A DNA stretch of 64,000 nucleotides from Streptococcus sp. (GTDB lineage Bacteria > Bacillota > Bacilli > Lactobacillales > Streptococcaceae), in assembly GCA_030528055.1 (NCBI GenBank), contig JAUMZQ010000012.1, forward strand, positions 27,081-91,080, in the 5' to 3' direction. Below, piece after piece: positions 8,776 to 18,758 of this stretch (position 1 is the first letter of the stretch; every line of letters begins with the position of its first letter). The notes under the pieces are model-generated. The model was given only the letters and a program-made list of their open reading frames with translations. It did not search any database and had not been told where the DNA came from. The translations under genes were made by a program, and so were the position numbers.

Positions 8776-9067
8776 ACAAGCATTAGCAAACTTAATTGGT
8801 TTGGCTCAACGAGCAAATCGTATTATTTCTGGAGAAGAATTGGTTGTAAAGGCCATTCAAGATAATAAAGTACGATTGGTTTTTTTGGCAAATGATGCCG
8901 GACCAAATTTAAGTAAAAAAATTACAGATAAAAGTAAATATTATCAGGTAGAAGTATCAACCGTGTTTTCAACACTGGAATTAAGCTCTGCAATCGGTAA
9001 GGCTAGAAAAGTGCTTGCTATTACAGACGCTGGTTTTGCAAAGAAAATGAGGTCTATGATTATGTAA
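8768..9067 (+). CDS. ylxQ: L7Ae-family ribosomal protein YlxQ
   Basis: A 99-residue protein of the L7Ae/L30e/S12e fold that binds kink-turn RNA. The sequence [20 protein letters not shown] is the typical family start. It uses a TTG start at 8768 inside the end of ylxR; no ATG is available near the N-terminus, and the TTG sits behind a GAGAG box. infB follows after 19 bases. Position and size are those of ylxQ in the nusA-infB operon. Confidence 0.92.
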   Translation: MNKQALANLIGLAQRANRIISGEELVVKAIQDNKVRLVFLANDAGPNLSKKITDKSKYYQVEVSTVFSTLELSSAIGKARKVLAITDAGFAKKMRSMIM

Positions 9068-9086
9068 CAGAACAGGAGGACAAGAT

Positions 9087-11873
9087 TTGTCTAAAGTTAG
9101 ATTATACGAAATAGCTAAAGAGATTGGAAAAGAAAGTAAGGAGGTTGTTGCACGTGCTAAAGAGCTTGGCTTAGAAATCAAAAGCCATTCCTCTACTGTG
9201 GACACAGAAGCAGTAGAACGTATCAAAGCAAGTTTCACAGCGGGAAGCAAAAAAGTAGTTTCTAAGCCATCTACTACGAGCACCGCAACTTCTCAAACAA
9301 CAGAAAAACCTCCTCTGAAAGAAAAAGATTCTAATTTAAACAAAGAGAATCAAGTAACGAATAAGACGGAAGAAAAGACTAGTTCTAAGGTAGAGGTAGG
9401 AAATCCTATCAAACCAAACCGCCCCAAAAGTCGAAATTTTAAGGCAGAAAGAGAAGCAAAAGCCAAGGAACAAGCAGAACGTCGTCGTCAACAACAAGCG
9501 AATCGCAAGCAAAAAAATCCTAATGAAGTAAACCGAAATCAGAATCAAGGAGAGAAAAAATCTCCTCATACGAATCGTCCAAATCGCAATCAACAACAAG
9601 ATAATCGACATAAAGGACAAGCTCATTCAGGATTTAAAAAGTCAAATAATTCGCCAGTTAACAATCCGAGTCCTAAAGTTGACTTTAAGGCACGTGCAGC
9701 AGCTCTAAAAGCGGAACAAAATGCTGAGTATGCTCGCTCAAGCGAAGAACGCTTTAAGCAAGCAAAAGCTGTTAAAGAAGCACAACAACAAAAAAGCCGG
9801 AAGTTAGCAGATAAAAAGGATGAACCAGTAACAGAGAAGGTAAATCCAGCACCAGTTGAAGCAGTCGCAGTAGTCAAGCCAGAACCGGTGGTTGCAGATA
9901 AACGTCGTAAAAAACAAGCTCGACCAGATAAGAAACGTGATAGTTTTGAACGTGAAGAAGATGGTCATAGAAAACAACAAAAGAATCGAAGCAGTCAAAA
10001 TCAAGTGAGAAATCAAAGAAATAGTAATTGGAATCATAACAAGAAAAATAAAAAAGGCAAGGGCAATAATCACCAAGCACCAAAAATGGTGACAGAGCGT
10101 AAATTCCACGAATTGCCTAGTGAATTTGAATACACCGATGGTATGACCGTTGCAGAAATTGCAAAACGTATCAAAAGGGAACCAGCGGAGATTGTCAAAA
10201 AACTCTTTTTAATGGGAGTTATGGCAACTCAAAATCAATCATTAGACGGAGATACAATTGAGCTCCTCATGGTTGATTATGGTATTGAAGCGAAGAAGAA
10301 AATCGAAGTGGATGCAGCGGATATTGAGCGTTTCTTTGTAGAAGAGGGCTATATTAATGCAGAAGAGTTGGTAGAACGTCCACCTGTTGTAACAATCATG
10401 GGGCACGTCGACCACGGTAAAACAACATTACTAGATACTCTTCGTAACTCTCGTGTTGTTACAGGAGAAGCTGGAGGAATTACTCAACATATCGGGGCTT
10501 ATCAAATTGAAGAAAATGGTAAGAAAATTACTTTCCTTGATACACCTGGGCATGCTGCCTTTACTTCTATGCGTGCTAGAGGAGCTTCTGTTACAGACAT
10601 CACCATTTTAGTTGTTGCCGCTGATGATGGTGTTATGCCACAGACGATTGAAGCGATTAACCATTCAAAAGCAGCAAATGTACCCATTATTGTAGCAATT
10701 AATAAAATTGATAAATCAGGAGCCAATCCTGAACGAGTTATTGGAGAGTTGGCAGAACATGGTGTTATGTCAACAGCGTGGGGTGGAGAATCTGAATTTG
10801 TTGAAATCTCTGCGAAATTTAATCAGAATATTGATGAATTATTAGAGACTGTTATTTTAGTTTCTGAAATCCAAGAATTAAAAGCTGATCCTACTGTTCG
10901 CGCAATTGGTACTGTTATTGAAGCTCGTCTGGACAAAGGAAAAGGAGCAGTAGCAACGCTGTTGGTTCAACAAGGAACTTTGAATGTACAAGATCCAATC
11001 GTAGTTGGAAATACCTTTGGTCGTGTTCGTGCGATGGTGAATGATTTGGGACGCCGTGTAAAAGTTGCGGGTCCATCGACACCAGTTTCAATTACTGGAT
11101 TGAATGAAACACCAATGGCAGGTGATCACTTCGCTGTTTATGAAGATGAGAAAGCAGCGCGTGCAGCTGGTGAAGAGCGGGCTAAGCGAGCTTTGATGAA
11201 ACAACGTCAATCAACTCACCGCGTGAGCTTGGAAAATCTCTTTGATACATTAAAAGCAGGAGAAGTGAAATCAGTCAATGTAATTATCAAGGCTGATGTA
11301 CAAGGATCTGCTGAAGCTTTAGCTGCTTCATTACAAAAAATTGAAGTTGAAGGTGTAAAAGTTACTATTGTTCATTCTGCGGTTGGTGCGATCAATGAAT
11401 CAGATGTCACACTTGCAGAAGCTTCCAATGCTTTCATTATTGGATTTAATGTACGTCCAACAGCGCAAGCTCGTCAGCAGGCAGATACAGACGATGTTGA
11501 AATTCGCCTTCATAGCATTATCTATAAAGTAATTGAAGAAGTTGAAGATGCTATGAAAGGGATGTTGGATCCAGAATACCAAGAAAAAATCATCGGAGAA
11601 GCTCTTATTCGTGAAACCTTTAAAGTATCGAAGATTGGTACAATTGGAGGCTTTATCGTTGTGAATGGTAAGGTGACACGTGATTCTAAAGTTCGTGTTA
11701 TCCGTGAAGGTGTGGTAGTTTACGATGGCGAACTAGCTAGCTTAAAACACTTTAAAGATGATGTGAAAGAAGTGACAAATGGTCACGAGGGTGGATTGAT
11801 GATTGAAGGCTACAACGATTTACAAATCGATGATACTGTTGAAGCCTATATCATGGAAGAAATTAAAAAATAA
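9087..11873 (+). CDS. infB: Translation initiation factor IF-2
   Basis: GTPase that places initiator tRNA on the 30S subunit and promotes 50S joining. It has 928 residues: an N-terminal IF2_N domain (about 1-52), a long hydrophilic linker rich in Lys, Asn, Gln and Arg (about 55-340), a second IF2_N domain (about 348-398), then the G domain with G1 motif GHVDHGKT near 438, DTPGH and NKID, and C-terminal beta-barrel domains. The start is TTG 9087, seven bases after AGGAGG (9074-9079). It is the fifth gene of the operon. Confidence 0.97.
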   Translation: MSKVRLYEIAKEIGKESKEVVARAKELGLEIKSHSSTVDTEAVERIKASFTAGSKKVVSKPSTTSTATSQTTEKPPLKEKDSNLNKENQVTNKTEEKTSSKVEVGNPIKPNRPKSRNFKAEREAKAKEQAERRRQQQANRKQKNPNEVNRNQNQGEKKSPHTNRPNRNQQQDNRHKGQAHSGFKKSNNSPVNNPSPKVDFKARAAALKAEQNAEYARSSEERFKQAKAVKEAQQQKSRKLADKKDEPVTEKVNPAPVEAVAVVKPEPVVADKRRKKQARPDKKRDSFEREEDGHRKQQKNRSSQNQVRNQRNSNWNHNKKNKKGKGNNHQAPKMVTERKFHELPSEFEYTDGMTVAEIAKRIKREPAEIVKKLFLMGVMATQNQSLDGDTIELLMVDYGIEAKKKIEVDAADIERFFVEEGYINAEELVERPPVVTIMGHVDHGKTTLLDTLRNSRVVTGEAGGITQHIGAYQIEENGKKITFLDTPGHAAFTSMRARGASVTDITILVVAADDGVMPQTIEAINHSKAANVPIIVAINKIDKSGANPERVIGELAEHGVMSTAWGGESEFVEISAKFNQNIDELLETVILVSEIQELKADPTVRAIGTVIEARLDKGKGAVATLLVQQGTLNVQDPIVVGNTFGRVRAMVNDLGRRVKVAGPSTPVSITGLNETPMAGDHFAVYEDEKAARAAGEERAKRALMKQRQSTHRVSLENLFDTLKAGEVKSVNVIIKADVQGSAEALAASLQKIEVEGVKVTIVHSAVGAINESDVTLAEASNAFIIGFNVRPTAQARQQADTDDVEIRLHSIIYKVIEEVEDAMKGMLDPEYQEKIIGEALIRETFKVSKIGTIGGFIVVNGKVTRDSKVRVIREGVVVYDGELASLKHFKDDVKEVTNGHEGGLMIEGYNDLQIDDTVEAYIMEEIKK

Positions 11874-11974
11874 GGTAAGGTATGCTAATCATCCATCTAT
11901 CTGTTCTTAATTGATAAGATTAAGAATGTGGTGAAGAAGTTGATTGTATTTATCTTGTAGAGAAAGGAAAACAC

Positions 11975-12328
11975 ATGTCAAATCATTTTCGTACAGACCG
12001 TGTAGCTATGGAACTCAAACGAGAAATCAATGAAATTTTACAAAGAAAAGTTCGTGATCCGCGCGTTCAAGGCATTACGATAACAGATGTTCAAATGGTG
12101 GGTGATCTATCTCTAGCCAAGGTTTATTACAGTATCATCAGCAATTTAGCATCTGATAACGAAAAAGCTCAACTTGGTCTAGAAAAGGCTAAAGGAACCA
12201 TTAAGCGTGAACTAGGTCACAATTTGAAAATGTACAAAATTCCTGATTTGACTTTCGCAAAAGACGAGTCAATTGAATATGGGAATAAAATTGATCAAAT
12301 GTTACGTGATTTAGATAAAAAAGAATAA
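11975..12328 (+). CDS. rbfA: Ribosome-binding factor A
   Basis: Small KH-fold factor needed for late 30S maturation and 16S 5'-end processing. It has 117 residues beginning [18 protein letters not shown], with the conserved core [13 protein letters not shown] near residue 28. It is the last gene of the rimP operon, 101 bases after infB, with an AGAAAGGAAA ribosome site and a terminator 34 bases after the stop. Confidence 0.96.
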   Translation: MSNHFRTDRVAMELKREINEILQRKVRDPRVQGITITDVQMVGDLSLAKVYYSIISNLASDNEKAQLGLEKAKGTIKRELGHNLKMYKIPDLTFAKDESIEYGNKIDQMLRDLDKKE

Positions 12329-12361
12329 AAACCAATTTGGCGAATGGTTGCAAAACAAAGA

Positions 12362-12401
12362 CATCTTCTCAAGATAGGGGAGATGCCTTTAATTGTTTTT
12401 T
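12362..12401 (+). terminator. Terminator of the rimP-rbfA operon
   Basis: CATCTTCTC and GGGGAGATG pair (with G-U pairs) around a six-base loop, followed by a T-rich run to about 12401. Confidence 0.75.
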
Positions 12402-12451
12402 ATCAAAAAATATTAGAAATTACAAAATCAATATATTAATCAATTAAAAAG

Positions 12452-12491
12452 GGTCTATACCATTTACAAATAAATAAGAAAGCGATATAAT
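12452..12491 (+). promoter_or_regulatory. nagA promoter with NagR-like dre site
   Basis: TTTACA (12463-12468), 17 bases and TATAAT (12486-12491) make a strong sigma-A promoter. GGTCTATACC at 12452-12461, directly next to the -35, matches the core of the dre element bound by GntR-family NagR/YvoA repressors of amino-sugar catabolism. The regulator itself is not in the window. Confidence 0.65.
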
Positions 12492-12529
12492 AGTTTTAGA
12501 AAAGAAACTGGAGAAAGAGAGGCTATCTT

Positions 12530-13684
12530 ATGCCTAAATATATTCAAGCAGATCAATTTTTTTATCCTCAAGGTATTCGTCAGGGAGGATATTTAGAAAT
12601 TAAGGATGGAAAATTTGGAAAGTGGTTTTCTGAACGTCCTGAAAATGCAGAAATTTTAGATTATACAGGCTATTCCATTGCACCGGGTTTAGTTGATACT
12701 CATATTCATGGTTTTGGTGGCGTTGATGTGATGGACAATAACATTGAAGGTACCTTACATACTATGAGTGAAGGTTTGTTAACAACTGGAGTAACTAGCT
12801 TTTTACCAACAACTCTAACTGCGGATTATGAACTTTTATTGGATGTTACTAAAAATATCGGAAATCGTTATCAAGAAGCAACAGGAGCTAAAATTCGTGG
12901 AATTTATTTTGAAGGACCTTATTTTACTGAGAAATACAAGGGAGCGCAAAATCCTATTTATATGAAAGATCCTCGCCTAGACGAATTTCGTTCATGGCAA
13001 AAAGCATCTAAAGGATTGCTGACAAAAATTGCCTTGGCTCCTGAACGCAATGGAGTTGAAGATTTTGTACGTACAGTTACAGACGAAGGAGTGACCGTAG
13101 CCTTGGGTCATTCAAATGCTACTTTTGAAGAAGCTAAATCTGCTGTTGAAGCAGGGGCTAGTGTGTGGGTTCATGCCTACAATGGTATGCGCGGTTTAAC
13201 CCATAGAGAGCTGGGAATGGTTGGAGCGATGTATCAGCTTCCTCATACTTATGCTGAATTGATTTGTGACGGTCACCACGTAGATCCTCAAGCATGCGAT
13301 ATTTTAATCAAACAAAAGGGTCATGCAAATATTGCACTGATTACAGATTGTATGACAGCAGGAGGGCTGGAAGATGGAGATTATATGCTAGGCGAATTTC
13401 CAGTGGTAGTATCAGGAGGAACCGCACGTCTCAAGTCAACTGGAAACCTAGCGGGTTCTATCTTAAAGTTGAAAGATGGATTGAAAAATGTAGTAAAATG
13501 GGGAATTGCGAATCCTCATCAAGCTGTTATGATGGCTAGTTTAAATCCAGCTAAATCAGTTGGACTAGATAATGTTTGTGGTCAAATCAAAGAAGGACAC
13601 GATGCTGATTTTATTGTTCTAGATAAGGATTTGGAACTAGTAGCAACTTATCTGGATGGTGAAAAACGATTTGAAACTAAATAA
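12530..13684 (+). CDS. nagA: N-acetylglucosamine-6-phosphate deacetylase
   Basis: Metal-dependent amidohydrolase removing acetate from GlcNAc-6-phosphate, feeding amino sugars and cell-wall sugars into glycolysis. The 384-residue TIM-barrel protein shows the metal-binding VDTHIHGFGG motif near residue 55, EGPYF near 130, GHSNAT near 195 and the catalytic aspartate in ITDCMTAGG near 270. It is monocistronic, between its own promoter with a dre-like site and a strong terminator. Confidence 0.96.
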   Translation: MPKYIQADQFFYPQGIRQGGYLEIKDGKFGKWFSERPENAEILDYTGYSIAPGLVDTHIHGFGGVDVMDNNIEGTLHTMSEGLLTTGVTSFLPTTLTADYELLLDVTKNIGNRYQEATGAKIRGIYFEGPYFTEKYKGAQNPIYMKDPRLDEFRSWQKASKGLLTKIALAPERNGVEDFVRTVTDEGVTVALGHSNATFEEAKSAVEAGASVWVHAYNGMRGLTHRELGMVGAMYQLPHTYAELICDGHHVDPQACDILIKQKGHANIALITDCMTAGGLEDGDYMLGEFPVVVSGGTARLKSTGNLAGSILKLKDGLKNVVKWGIANPHQAVMMASLNPAKSVGLDNVCGQIKEGHDADFIVLDKDLELVATYLDGEKRFETK

Positions 13685-13734
13685 AAACGAATTTTTCTGT
13701 AAATCGAAGTAATATTAAAACTTTTAAAGTAATG

Positions 13735-13763
13735 AAAAGGATAGATTTTCCTATCCTTTTTTG
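13735..13763 (+). terminator. Terminator after nagA
   Basis: AAAAGGATAG and CTATCCTTTT form a ten-base stem with a short loop and a T run. Confidence 0.88.
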
Positions 13764-13906
13764 AATGCCATATTTTAAATATTTGAATTGAATGAAAGAG
13801 AGTGTTATACTATGTGTAAGTTTACATAGAATGATGAAAACGCTATTTCTGATTTGTTAATAGAAATAACTGATGAAAGACAGAATAGATATAAAGGAGA
13901 AAGTGG

Positions 13907-14098
13907 ATGAAGGGTTTAAACAAAACGTTTTTATTTTTAGGATTAGTATTTTTTATTGTAGGGTTAGTTTTACATAAATTTTTATTTTTCCTTTTTGGAG
14001 TCATTTCAATTGTTTACAGTTTTTTCCAAAAGAAAATGGAGCCTACGAGGGAAAATATTTTTAAAGTCAAACCTTTTAGTAAAAAGAAGAAAAAATAA
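13907..14098 (+). CDS. Small two-helix membrane protein of unknown function
   Basis: A 63-residue protein with two hydrophobic segments (about residues 8-22 and 26-41) and a very basic C-terminus ending in five lysines, so the tail should face the cytoplasm. The start follows an AAAGGAGA ribosome site, and a TATACT -10 lies about 100 bases upstream (13806-13811). I do not recognise a family. Its position between terminator-closed nagA and the reductase gene gives no functional clue, though the good ribosome site argues that it is translated. Confidence 0.7.
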   Translation: MKGLNKTFLFLGLVFFIVGLVLHKFLFFLFGVISIVYSFFQKKMEPTRENIFKVKPFSKKKKK

Positions 14099-14168
14099 GA
14101 TTTCTATTTTTATGTCCTAGCAATTTACTTACAATAAGAGTAAAAGACGAGAAGGAGAACGGATAGCT

Positions 14169-15014
14169 ATGAAAAATTATCTATTAAATAATGGTGTTCA
14201 AATACCTGTAATTGGCTTTGGAACATGGAAAGCAAAAGATGGCGAAGAAGCCTATCAAGCCGTCTTAACAGCTTTGGAAGCTGGCTATCGTCACATTGAT
14301 ACTGCGGCTATTTATAAAAATGAAGAAAGTGTTGGACGTGCTATTAAAGATAGTGGTGTCGCACGAGAAGAGCTTTTTATCACCACAAAATTATGGAATG
14401 ACAATAAAACTTATGAAGAGACAAAAACGGCTCTTCAGCAGTCCCTTCAGAGATTGGATTTGGATTATATTGATCTTTACTTGATACATTGGCCCAATCC
14501 AAAACCTTTAAGAGAAAACAATCAATGGAAAAAGAGAAATGCGGAAGTTTGGCGAGCAATGGAAGATCTCTACAAAGAGGGAAAAATCAGGGCGATCGGA
14601 GTGAGTAATTTTCTGGTTCATCACTTAGAAGCCTTGCTTGAAACAGCTCGTGTTGTGCCAGCAGTCAATCAAATCCGTCTAGCACCGGGAGTTTATCAAG
14701 CTGAAGTGGTTGATTATTGCCAAGAAAAAGGAATTCTTTTAGAGGCATGGGGACCATTTGGTCAAGGAGAGTTATTTGACAACAAGCAAATCAAAGAGAT
14801 TGCAGATAAAAAAGGAAAGACGGTTGCTCAACTTGTCTTAGCTTGGAGTTTGCAAGAGGGATTCTTGCCTCTGCCTAAGTCGGTTACTCCAACTCGTATT
14901 ATTAGTAATTTGGATTGTTTTGATATTGTATTAAGTCAGCAAGAACTCACTATTCTTAAAAATATTACTGGTTTAGAGGGTGGTGCTCCTGCCTCAGATG
15001 AAATGGATTTTTAG
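14169..15014 (+). CDS. Aldo/keto reductase
   Basis: NADPH-dependent reductase of aldehydes and ketones, cytoplasmic. The 281-residue product has the complete catalytic tetrad of the family: Asp44 and Tyr49 (HIDTAAIYKNE), Lys74 (ITTKLWND) and His107 (LYLIHWPNP). The cofactor-binding LPLPKSVTPTRI is near residue 236. It is closest in pattern to the 2,5-diketo-gluconate reductase/glyoxal reductase branch; the physiological substrate cannot be assigned. It is a single gene ended by a bidirectional terminator. Confidence 0.93.
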   Translation: MKNYLLNNGVQIPVIGFGTWKAKDGEEAYQAVLTALEAGYRHIDTAAIYKNEESVGRAIKDSGVAREELFITTKLWNDNKTYEETKTALQQSLQRLDLDYIDLYLIHWPNPKPLRENNQWKKRNAEVWRAMEDLYKEGKIRAIGVSNFLVHHLEALLETARVVPAVNQIRLAPGVYQAEVVDYCQEKGILLEAWGPFGQGELFDNKQIKEIADKKGKTVAQLVLAWSLQEGFLPLPKSVTPTRIISNLDCFDIVLSQQELTILKNITGLEGGAPASDEMDF

Positions 15015-15033
15015 TAAAAATTGATAAAAATAT

Positions 15034-15083
15034 AAAAACACAAAGCCTATTCTTTGAAATCTAAAGAATGCTTTGTGTTTTTC
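15034..15083. terminator. Bidirectional terminator between the reductase gene and pht
   Basis: AAAAACACAAAGC pairs with GCTTTGTGTTTTT, and the inner ATTCTTT with AAAGAAT. A-rich and T-rich flanks serve both strands, so it ends the plus-strand reductase and the minus-strand pht transcript. Confidence 0.85.
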
Positions 15084-15131
15084 TGTATTTTATTTTAAAT
15101 GGCAATAAAGTAAAATAAATGTTTCATATCA

Positions 15132-15989
15132 TTAATTTTGAAATTCTTCATCTTGTATTGTAGCTTGCGATTCATCTTTATCTTGTTTTCTATCCTGTTG
15201 ATTATTTTCTTTAGTTGAAATAGGATAATCAGTTGGAGTATCTACTTGATTGGTGGAAGAACTGCTAGGAGAGTTAAAAGTAGGTTGAGTTTCTACAGTT
15301 GGCTGAGTTCTATCAACATTATTTGATGTTTTAGACTGTTCAATGTAGAATTTAATTGTTGCCATTAAATCCTCCAAACTATATCCTTGTGGAATGGAAT
15401 ACAAACCATAATCAAAATTAGCAAGTGATAGATTATCAAAGATAGGAGAAGAAGGAATGCGGATCCGACCATTTTGATATTCTGTTGCTCCAGCAAGACC
15501 GTAAGGCATCATTTCTTTTGGAATGATATTTTTAGCTTCTACACGACTATAGATACTAATAGCAGATTCGGTTTCTTCTGTTGTATCCTTGTCGCCTTTT
15601 TCTTCTATATCTGTATCAGTTGCTTCATTTTTGCTGTCATTATCCTGCTCATTTTTAGGTTTGATTCCTTTTTCTTTGGTATAAGCAATAGCAGCAGCTA
15701 GTTCTTTTTCGGATAAGTCAGCTTTTGGAATCCAGTGACTATGTGTCATATGGGGCACAATGTAAGCTTCTCCTGCATCTTCTACAATATCAGAAGGCTC
15801 GAAAATATAACCGTCATCTGTTGTATATCTTCCAGCTGCTTTAGCAGCTTCAATTTCTTCTTTTGTATATACAATTTGGGAGTTTGGTTTGCCGATTCGT
15901 TCAGGGTGTAATCTTGAAGAATCAGAAAGACTTTCTTCTGGTTTTGCAGGAACTGTTGGTGAAGTTGGTGCATTCTTCGTCTTATGTCC
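15132..15989 (-). pseudogene. C-terminal part of the interrupted pht gene
   Basis: Continuation, in the same frame, of the histidine-triad gene after an in-frame TGA at 15990-15992. The 285 codons encode a further pair of Pht repeats: DGYIFEPSDIV with a triad HMTHSHW, then a degenerate repeat PKEMMPYGLAGATEYQNG whose triad is lost, and a Ser/Thr/Gln-rich tail. Nothing else is broken, so the stop codon is the only lesion. The stretch would be expressed only by readthrough or internal initiation; an ATG near 15758 is the first plausible restart but lacks a clear ribosome site. Confidence 0.8.
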
Positions 15990-17789
15990 TCAGCCATATT
16001 TAGAAACAGGGCGCTCTTCTGGGTGGGCTAGATAATATTTGACAGTCGAGAAGAAATCTTCCAAACTATAACCAACAGGAGCTTTAAAAGCTTCTGGATC
16101 GTTGAACCATTCCACAGCAATATTGTGAAAATGGGTGTGATGCGGAATAACGATGTAACCATTTTTGTACATGCTTGCGTAGGCAGCGTTGTAAGGCATT
16201 CGCTCAATAGGAATAATCTTAGCAACTTTGGCACGGTCATAAACTGTTTGAGCACTTTCTTTGTTAGCATCAAAATTGGATATATCATCCTCTTTTGGTT
16301 CTGGAATTTGATGTTGCTTGCAAAATTCTTCAGCCGCCTTTAGTTCTTTTTGCGAAAGAGATTCTTTTGCTATCCAAGCAACATAATCTTTGTGTTTTAC
16401 GATATATTGTATTCCTTCGTCACTGATAATATCAGCTGGGTCAAAGATGTATCCATCTTCTGATGTTACATATCGACCAGCTTTTTTAGCCGCAGCAATT
16501 TCTTTTGCAGAATAAACGGTGGCTGGTTCTTCTGATTTACTTTCCTCTTTTGAATCGGAAGTAGCTGAGGAAGTGTTTTCGTCAGTTGGTTTTCTTGTTT
16601 CAGGCTCTGATTTTTTAGGTGACAGAGGTGCTGGAACAACAGTGCTTCCAATCGGAATCATCCGAGAAATTTTCTCCTCTAAAGCGGACATTTGACGGTA
16701 TAAGATAAAATGAAAATGGTCACCGTGAGGAACAACAACCCCTTCGGTATCTCTTTTCGTAATTTTTGCTGGGTCAAAAACCAATCCATCACTTTCAACA
16801 TGTCGGCTTGTTAAAGGCTGACTGTATAGTTGTCCCAATAAAACAGATAAATCATTAGATTGTATGAGATTGTTTATAGGTTGAGAAGACTGATTTCCTG
16901 ATGGATTTTGTATGATTCCATTAAATGTAGGAGTGATTGAAGTCGTTGGAGCACTTGGTATTGAATTGTTGAGATAAGTAGGTTGGTAATTTACATTTCC
17001 ATAACCGCTATTTTGAGAAGGAGTGTTGAAGAAAATAGTATCGTTACCATGAGATGCTTGTGATGACTTTCCTTGTTTTTGATTCCAGTAGGCTTGTGCA
17101 GCAGCTAGTTCTTTTGAAGACAAAGCTACTTTGGGAATGTAATGGAAATGATTGCCATGCGGTACGATAAATCCATCTCCTAAATCTTTTAACACATCCG
17201 TTGGATTGAAGACATAGCCATCATCTGTTGTATAATGTTGTTCGCTATCAGTATTTGTTGGATTTTTGATAGATGAAGGGCCATGATTTTTTTGACTATT
17301 TCCTTGTTGTTGCCGAGTGATTTCTTCTTTGGTACGAACATTTGTTCGATGAGAAGGATTTTTCAGATAGAGATAGTATTGACCATTTACTTTGATGATA
17401 TAACCATCTTTAACTTCATTCACAACATCTGACTGATTGAAACTATAATTTGGATCCTTTATGATGAGTTCTTCACTGATAATTGCATCAAAAGGAACTT
17501 TACCGTTGTAATAATGGAAATGGTCACCATGTGATGTTACATAACCTTCGTCAGTAATCTTCACAACAATTTGCTCAGCGCTAATTCCTTCTCTTTCACT
17601 GACTTCATCAGGTGTTAAATCAGCATCGCTTTTAGTTATTTTTGAGTCACTGGACGAGCTGATATAGGCGACACGATTATTTTTGGTTTCTTCATGAGTT
17701 CTGTTTGCTTGATATATTCCTAGTTCGTAGCCACACAGGCCAATCAAAATAGCCGAACTAGTCAAGCCAATAATGGTTTTCTTTTTCAT
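15990..17789 (-). CDS. Pneumococcal-type histidine triad protein (Pht family), cut short by a TGA
   Basis: Surface zinc-binding protein that, in streptococci, hands zinc to the AdcA-type lipoprotein. Starting MKKKTIIGLTSSAILIGLCG (signal-like hydrophobic segment followed by YELG), the 599 residues carry four clear HxxHxH triads: HGDHFHY near 93, HGNHFHY near 212, HGDHFHF near 358 and HHTHFHN near 557. A degenerate one (KHKDYVAW) lies between the last two. The repeats share DGYIF/V-type segments. The frame stops at a TGA after VSKYG and continues open for another 285 codons. It lies 13 bases after the adcAII/lmb gene, in one operon under an AdcR box. Confidence 0.88.
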   Translation of the reverse strand: MKKKTIIGLTSSAILIGLCGYELGIYQANRTHEETKNNRVAYISSSSDSKITKSDADLTPDEVSEREGISAEQIVVKITDEGYVTSHGDHFHYYNGKVPFDAIISEELIIKDPNYSFNQSDVVNEVKDGYIIKVNGQYYLYLKNPSHRTNVRTKEEITRQQQGNSQKNHGPSSIKNPTNTDSEQHYTTDDGYVFNPTDVLKDLGDGFIVPHGNHFHYIPKVALSSKELAAAQAYWNQKQGKSSQASHGNDTIFFNTPSQNSGYGNVNYQPTYLNNSIPSAPTTSITPTFNGIIQNPSGNQSSQPINNLIQSNDLSVLLGQLYSQPLTSRHVESDGLVFDPAKITKRDTEGVVVPHGDHFHFILYRQMSALEEKISRMIPIGSTVVPAPLSPKKSEPETRKPTDENTSSATSDSKEESKSEEPATVYSAKEIAAAKKAGRYVTSEDGYIFDPADIISDEGIQYIVKHKDYVAWIAKESLSQKELKAAEEFCKQHQIPEPKEDDISNFDANKESAQTVYDRAKVAKIIPIERMPYNAAYASMYKNGYIVIPHHTHFHNIAVEWFNDPEAFKAPVGYSLEDFFSTVKYYLAHPEERPVSKYG

Positions 17790-17802
17790 TGCTTATTTCC
17801 TC

Positions 17803-18729
17803 CTATTTACTTAGCTCCATCTCTAATATGTTTAAATTGGTTTCCAAATTCTCCAAATAGCTTCGATTGTTTTGTGGATCGGCCTCTAGTGGATCTAGTT
17901 CCTTAAGTTCAACACCTGTTGAATTGGCAAGGGTTTGAGCAACTTTTTGAGAGACGCCTCTTTCAACGAAAATAGTATGCACATGGTAGGTTTCAACAAA
18001 TTCTTTGATTTCTGCTAACTGTCGTGGGCTAGGTTCCTCATTGGATACACTGGCAATACCTAGTTGTGTTAAATTGAAATGTTTAGCAAGATATGCAAAA
18101 GCAGTATGTTGTGTTACAAAAACTTTAGAGGTAGTTTTAGCGAAGCTTTTTTCATACTTACTAGCTAATTCTTCAGCTTTTTTAGAAAATTTTTTAGCAT
18201 TTTCTTTGTAGGTGGCTGCGTGTTTTTGGTCAATACTAGCCAATTGATCTGCGATTAAGTGAGCTTCTTGAGCTACTAATAACGGATCTAACCAAGTGTG
18301 TGGATCATACAAAGTTGCTTCATCTACCCCATCTGTTACTTCTACATCTTCTAAGCCAGTAACTCGTTGTAAATCCATTCCAACAGATGCTTCAATAACT
18401 TTAACTTTTGAATGCTCCAAATTTGGATCCAACTTACCAGCCCAACTTTCCAAAGTATGCGAGTGATAAATAAAGACATCAGCATCATAAATCGCTTGAA
18501 TATCTGTTGGTGACGGTTCAAATGAGTGAATACCAGCCCCAGATTGAATCATCCGTACATCATTAAGATCGCCCGATACTTCCTTTGTAATGGAATAGAT
18601 GGGATAAAAACTTGTTACAATATGTAACTCATTACGATGCGAATTGTTTTTTTGAGTTTGACAACCGCATAAAAGCAAGATAAAATTAACTGTCAAAAAA
18701 AATGACAGCAAACGGAATGATAATTTCAT
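17803..18729 (-). CDS. Zinc-binding ABC transporter lipoprotein (AdcAII/Lmb family)
   Basis: Extracellular zinc-binding lipoprotein of the cluster A-I solute-binding family, also described as laminin-binding Lmb. Of 308 residues, the first 23 are a lipoprotein signal with the lipidated Cys23 in LLCGCQ. Zinc-ligand histidines are seen in GAGIHSFEP, YDPHTWLDP and TQHTAFAYL, and the fourth ligand is expected in the LDPLEADP region near residue 279. It has no His-rich loop of the AdcA type, which fits AdcAII. It forms an operon with the downstream pht gene, and an AdcR box lies 18 bases upstream of the start. Confidence 0.93.
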   Translation of the reverse strand: MKLSFRLLSFFLTVNFILLLCGCQTQKNNSHRNELHIVTSFYPIYSITKEVSGDLNDVRMIQSGAGIHSFEPSPTDIQAIYDADVFIYHSHTLESWAGKLDPNLEHSKVKVIEASVGMDLQRVTGLEDVEVTDGVDEATLYDPHTWLDPLLVAQEAHLIADQLASIDQKHAATYKENAKKFSKKAEELASKYEKSFAKTTSKVFVTQHTAFAYLAKHFNLTQLGIASVSNEEPSPRQLAEIKEFVETYHVHTIFVERGVSQKVAQTLANSTGVELKELDPLEADPQNNRSYLENLETNLNILEMELSK

Positions 18730-18746
18730 AACTCCCTTTAATATCC

Positions 18747-18758
18747 TTAACCAGTTAA
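18747..18758 (-). promoter_or_regulatory. AdcR operator of the adcAII/lmb-pht operon
   Basis: TTAACCAGTTAA is a perfect inverted repeat matching the streptococcal AdcR box TTAACYRGTTAA. It is 18-29 bases upstream of the lipoprotein start, where zinc-loaded AdcR would block transcription. Confidence 0.85.

Noticed and set aside
9623-10109. Minus-strand open frames opposite the infB linker
   Set aside because: They arise from the Lys/Asn/Gln-rich codon use of the IF-2 linker and have no ribosome sites.
15782-15997. A 71-residue minus-strand frame near the pht nonsense codon
   Set aside because: It is in a different frame from the Pht repeats, while the Pht frame itself stays coherent on both sides of the stop; a frameshift is not needed.
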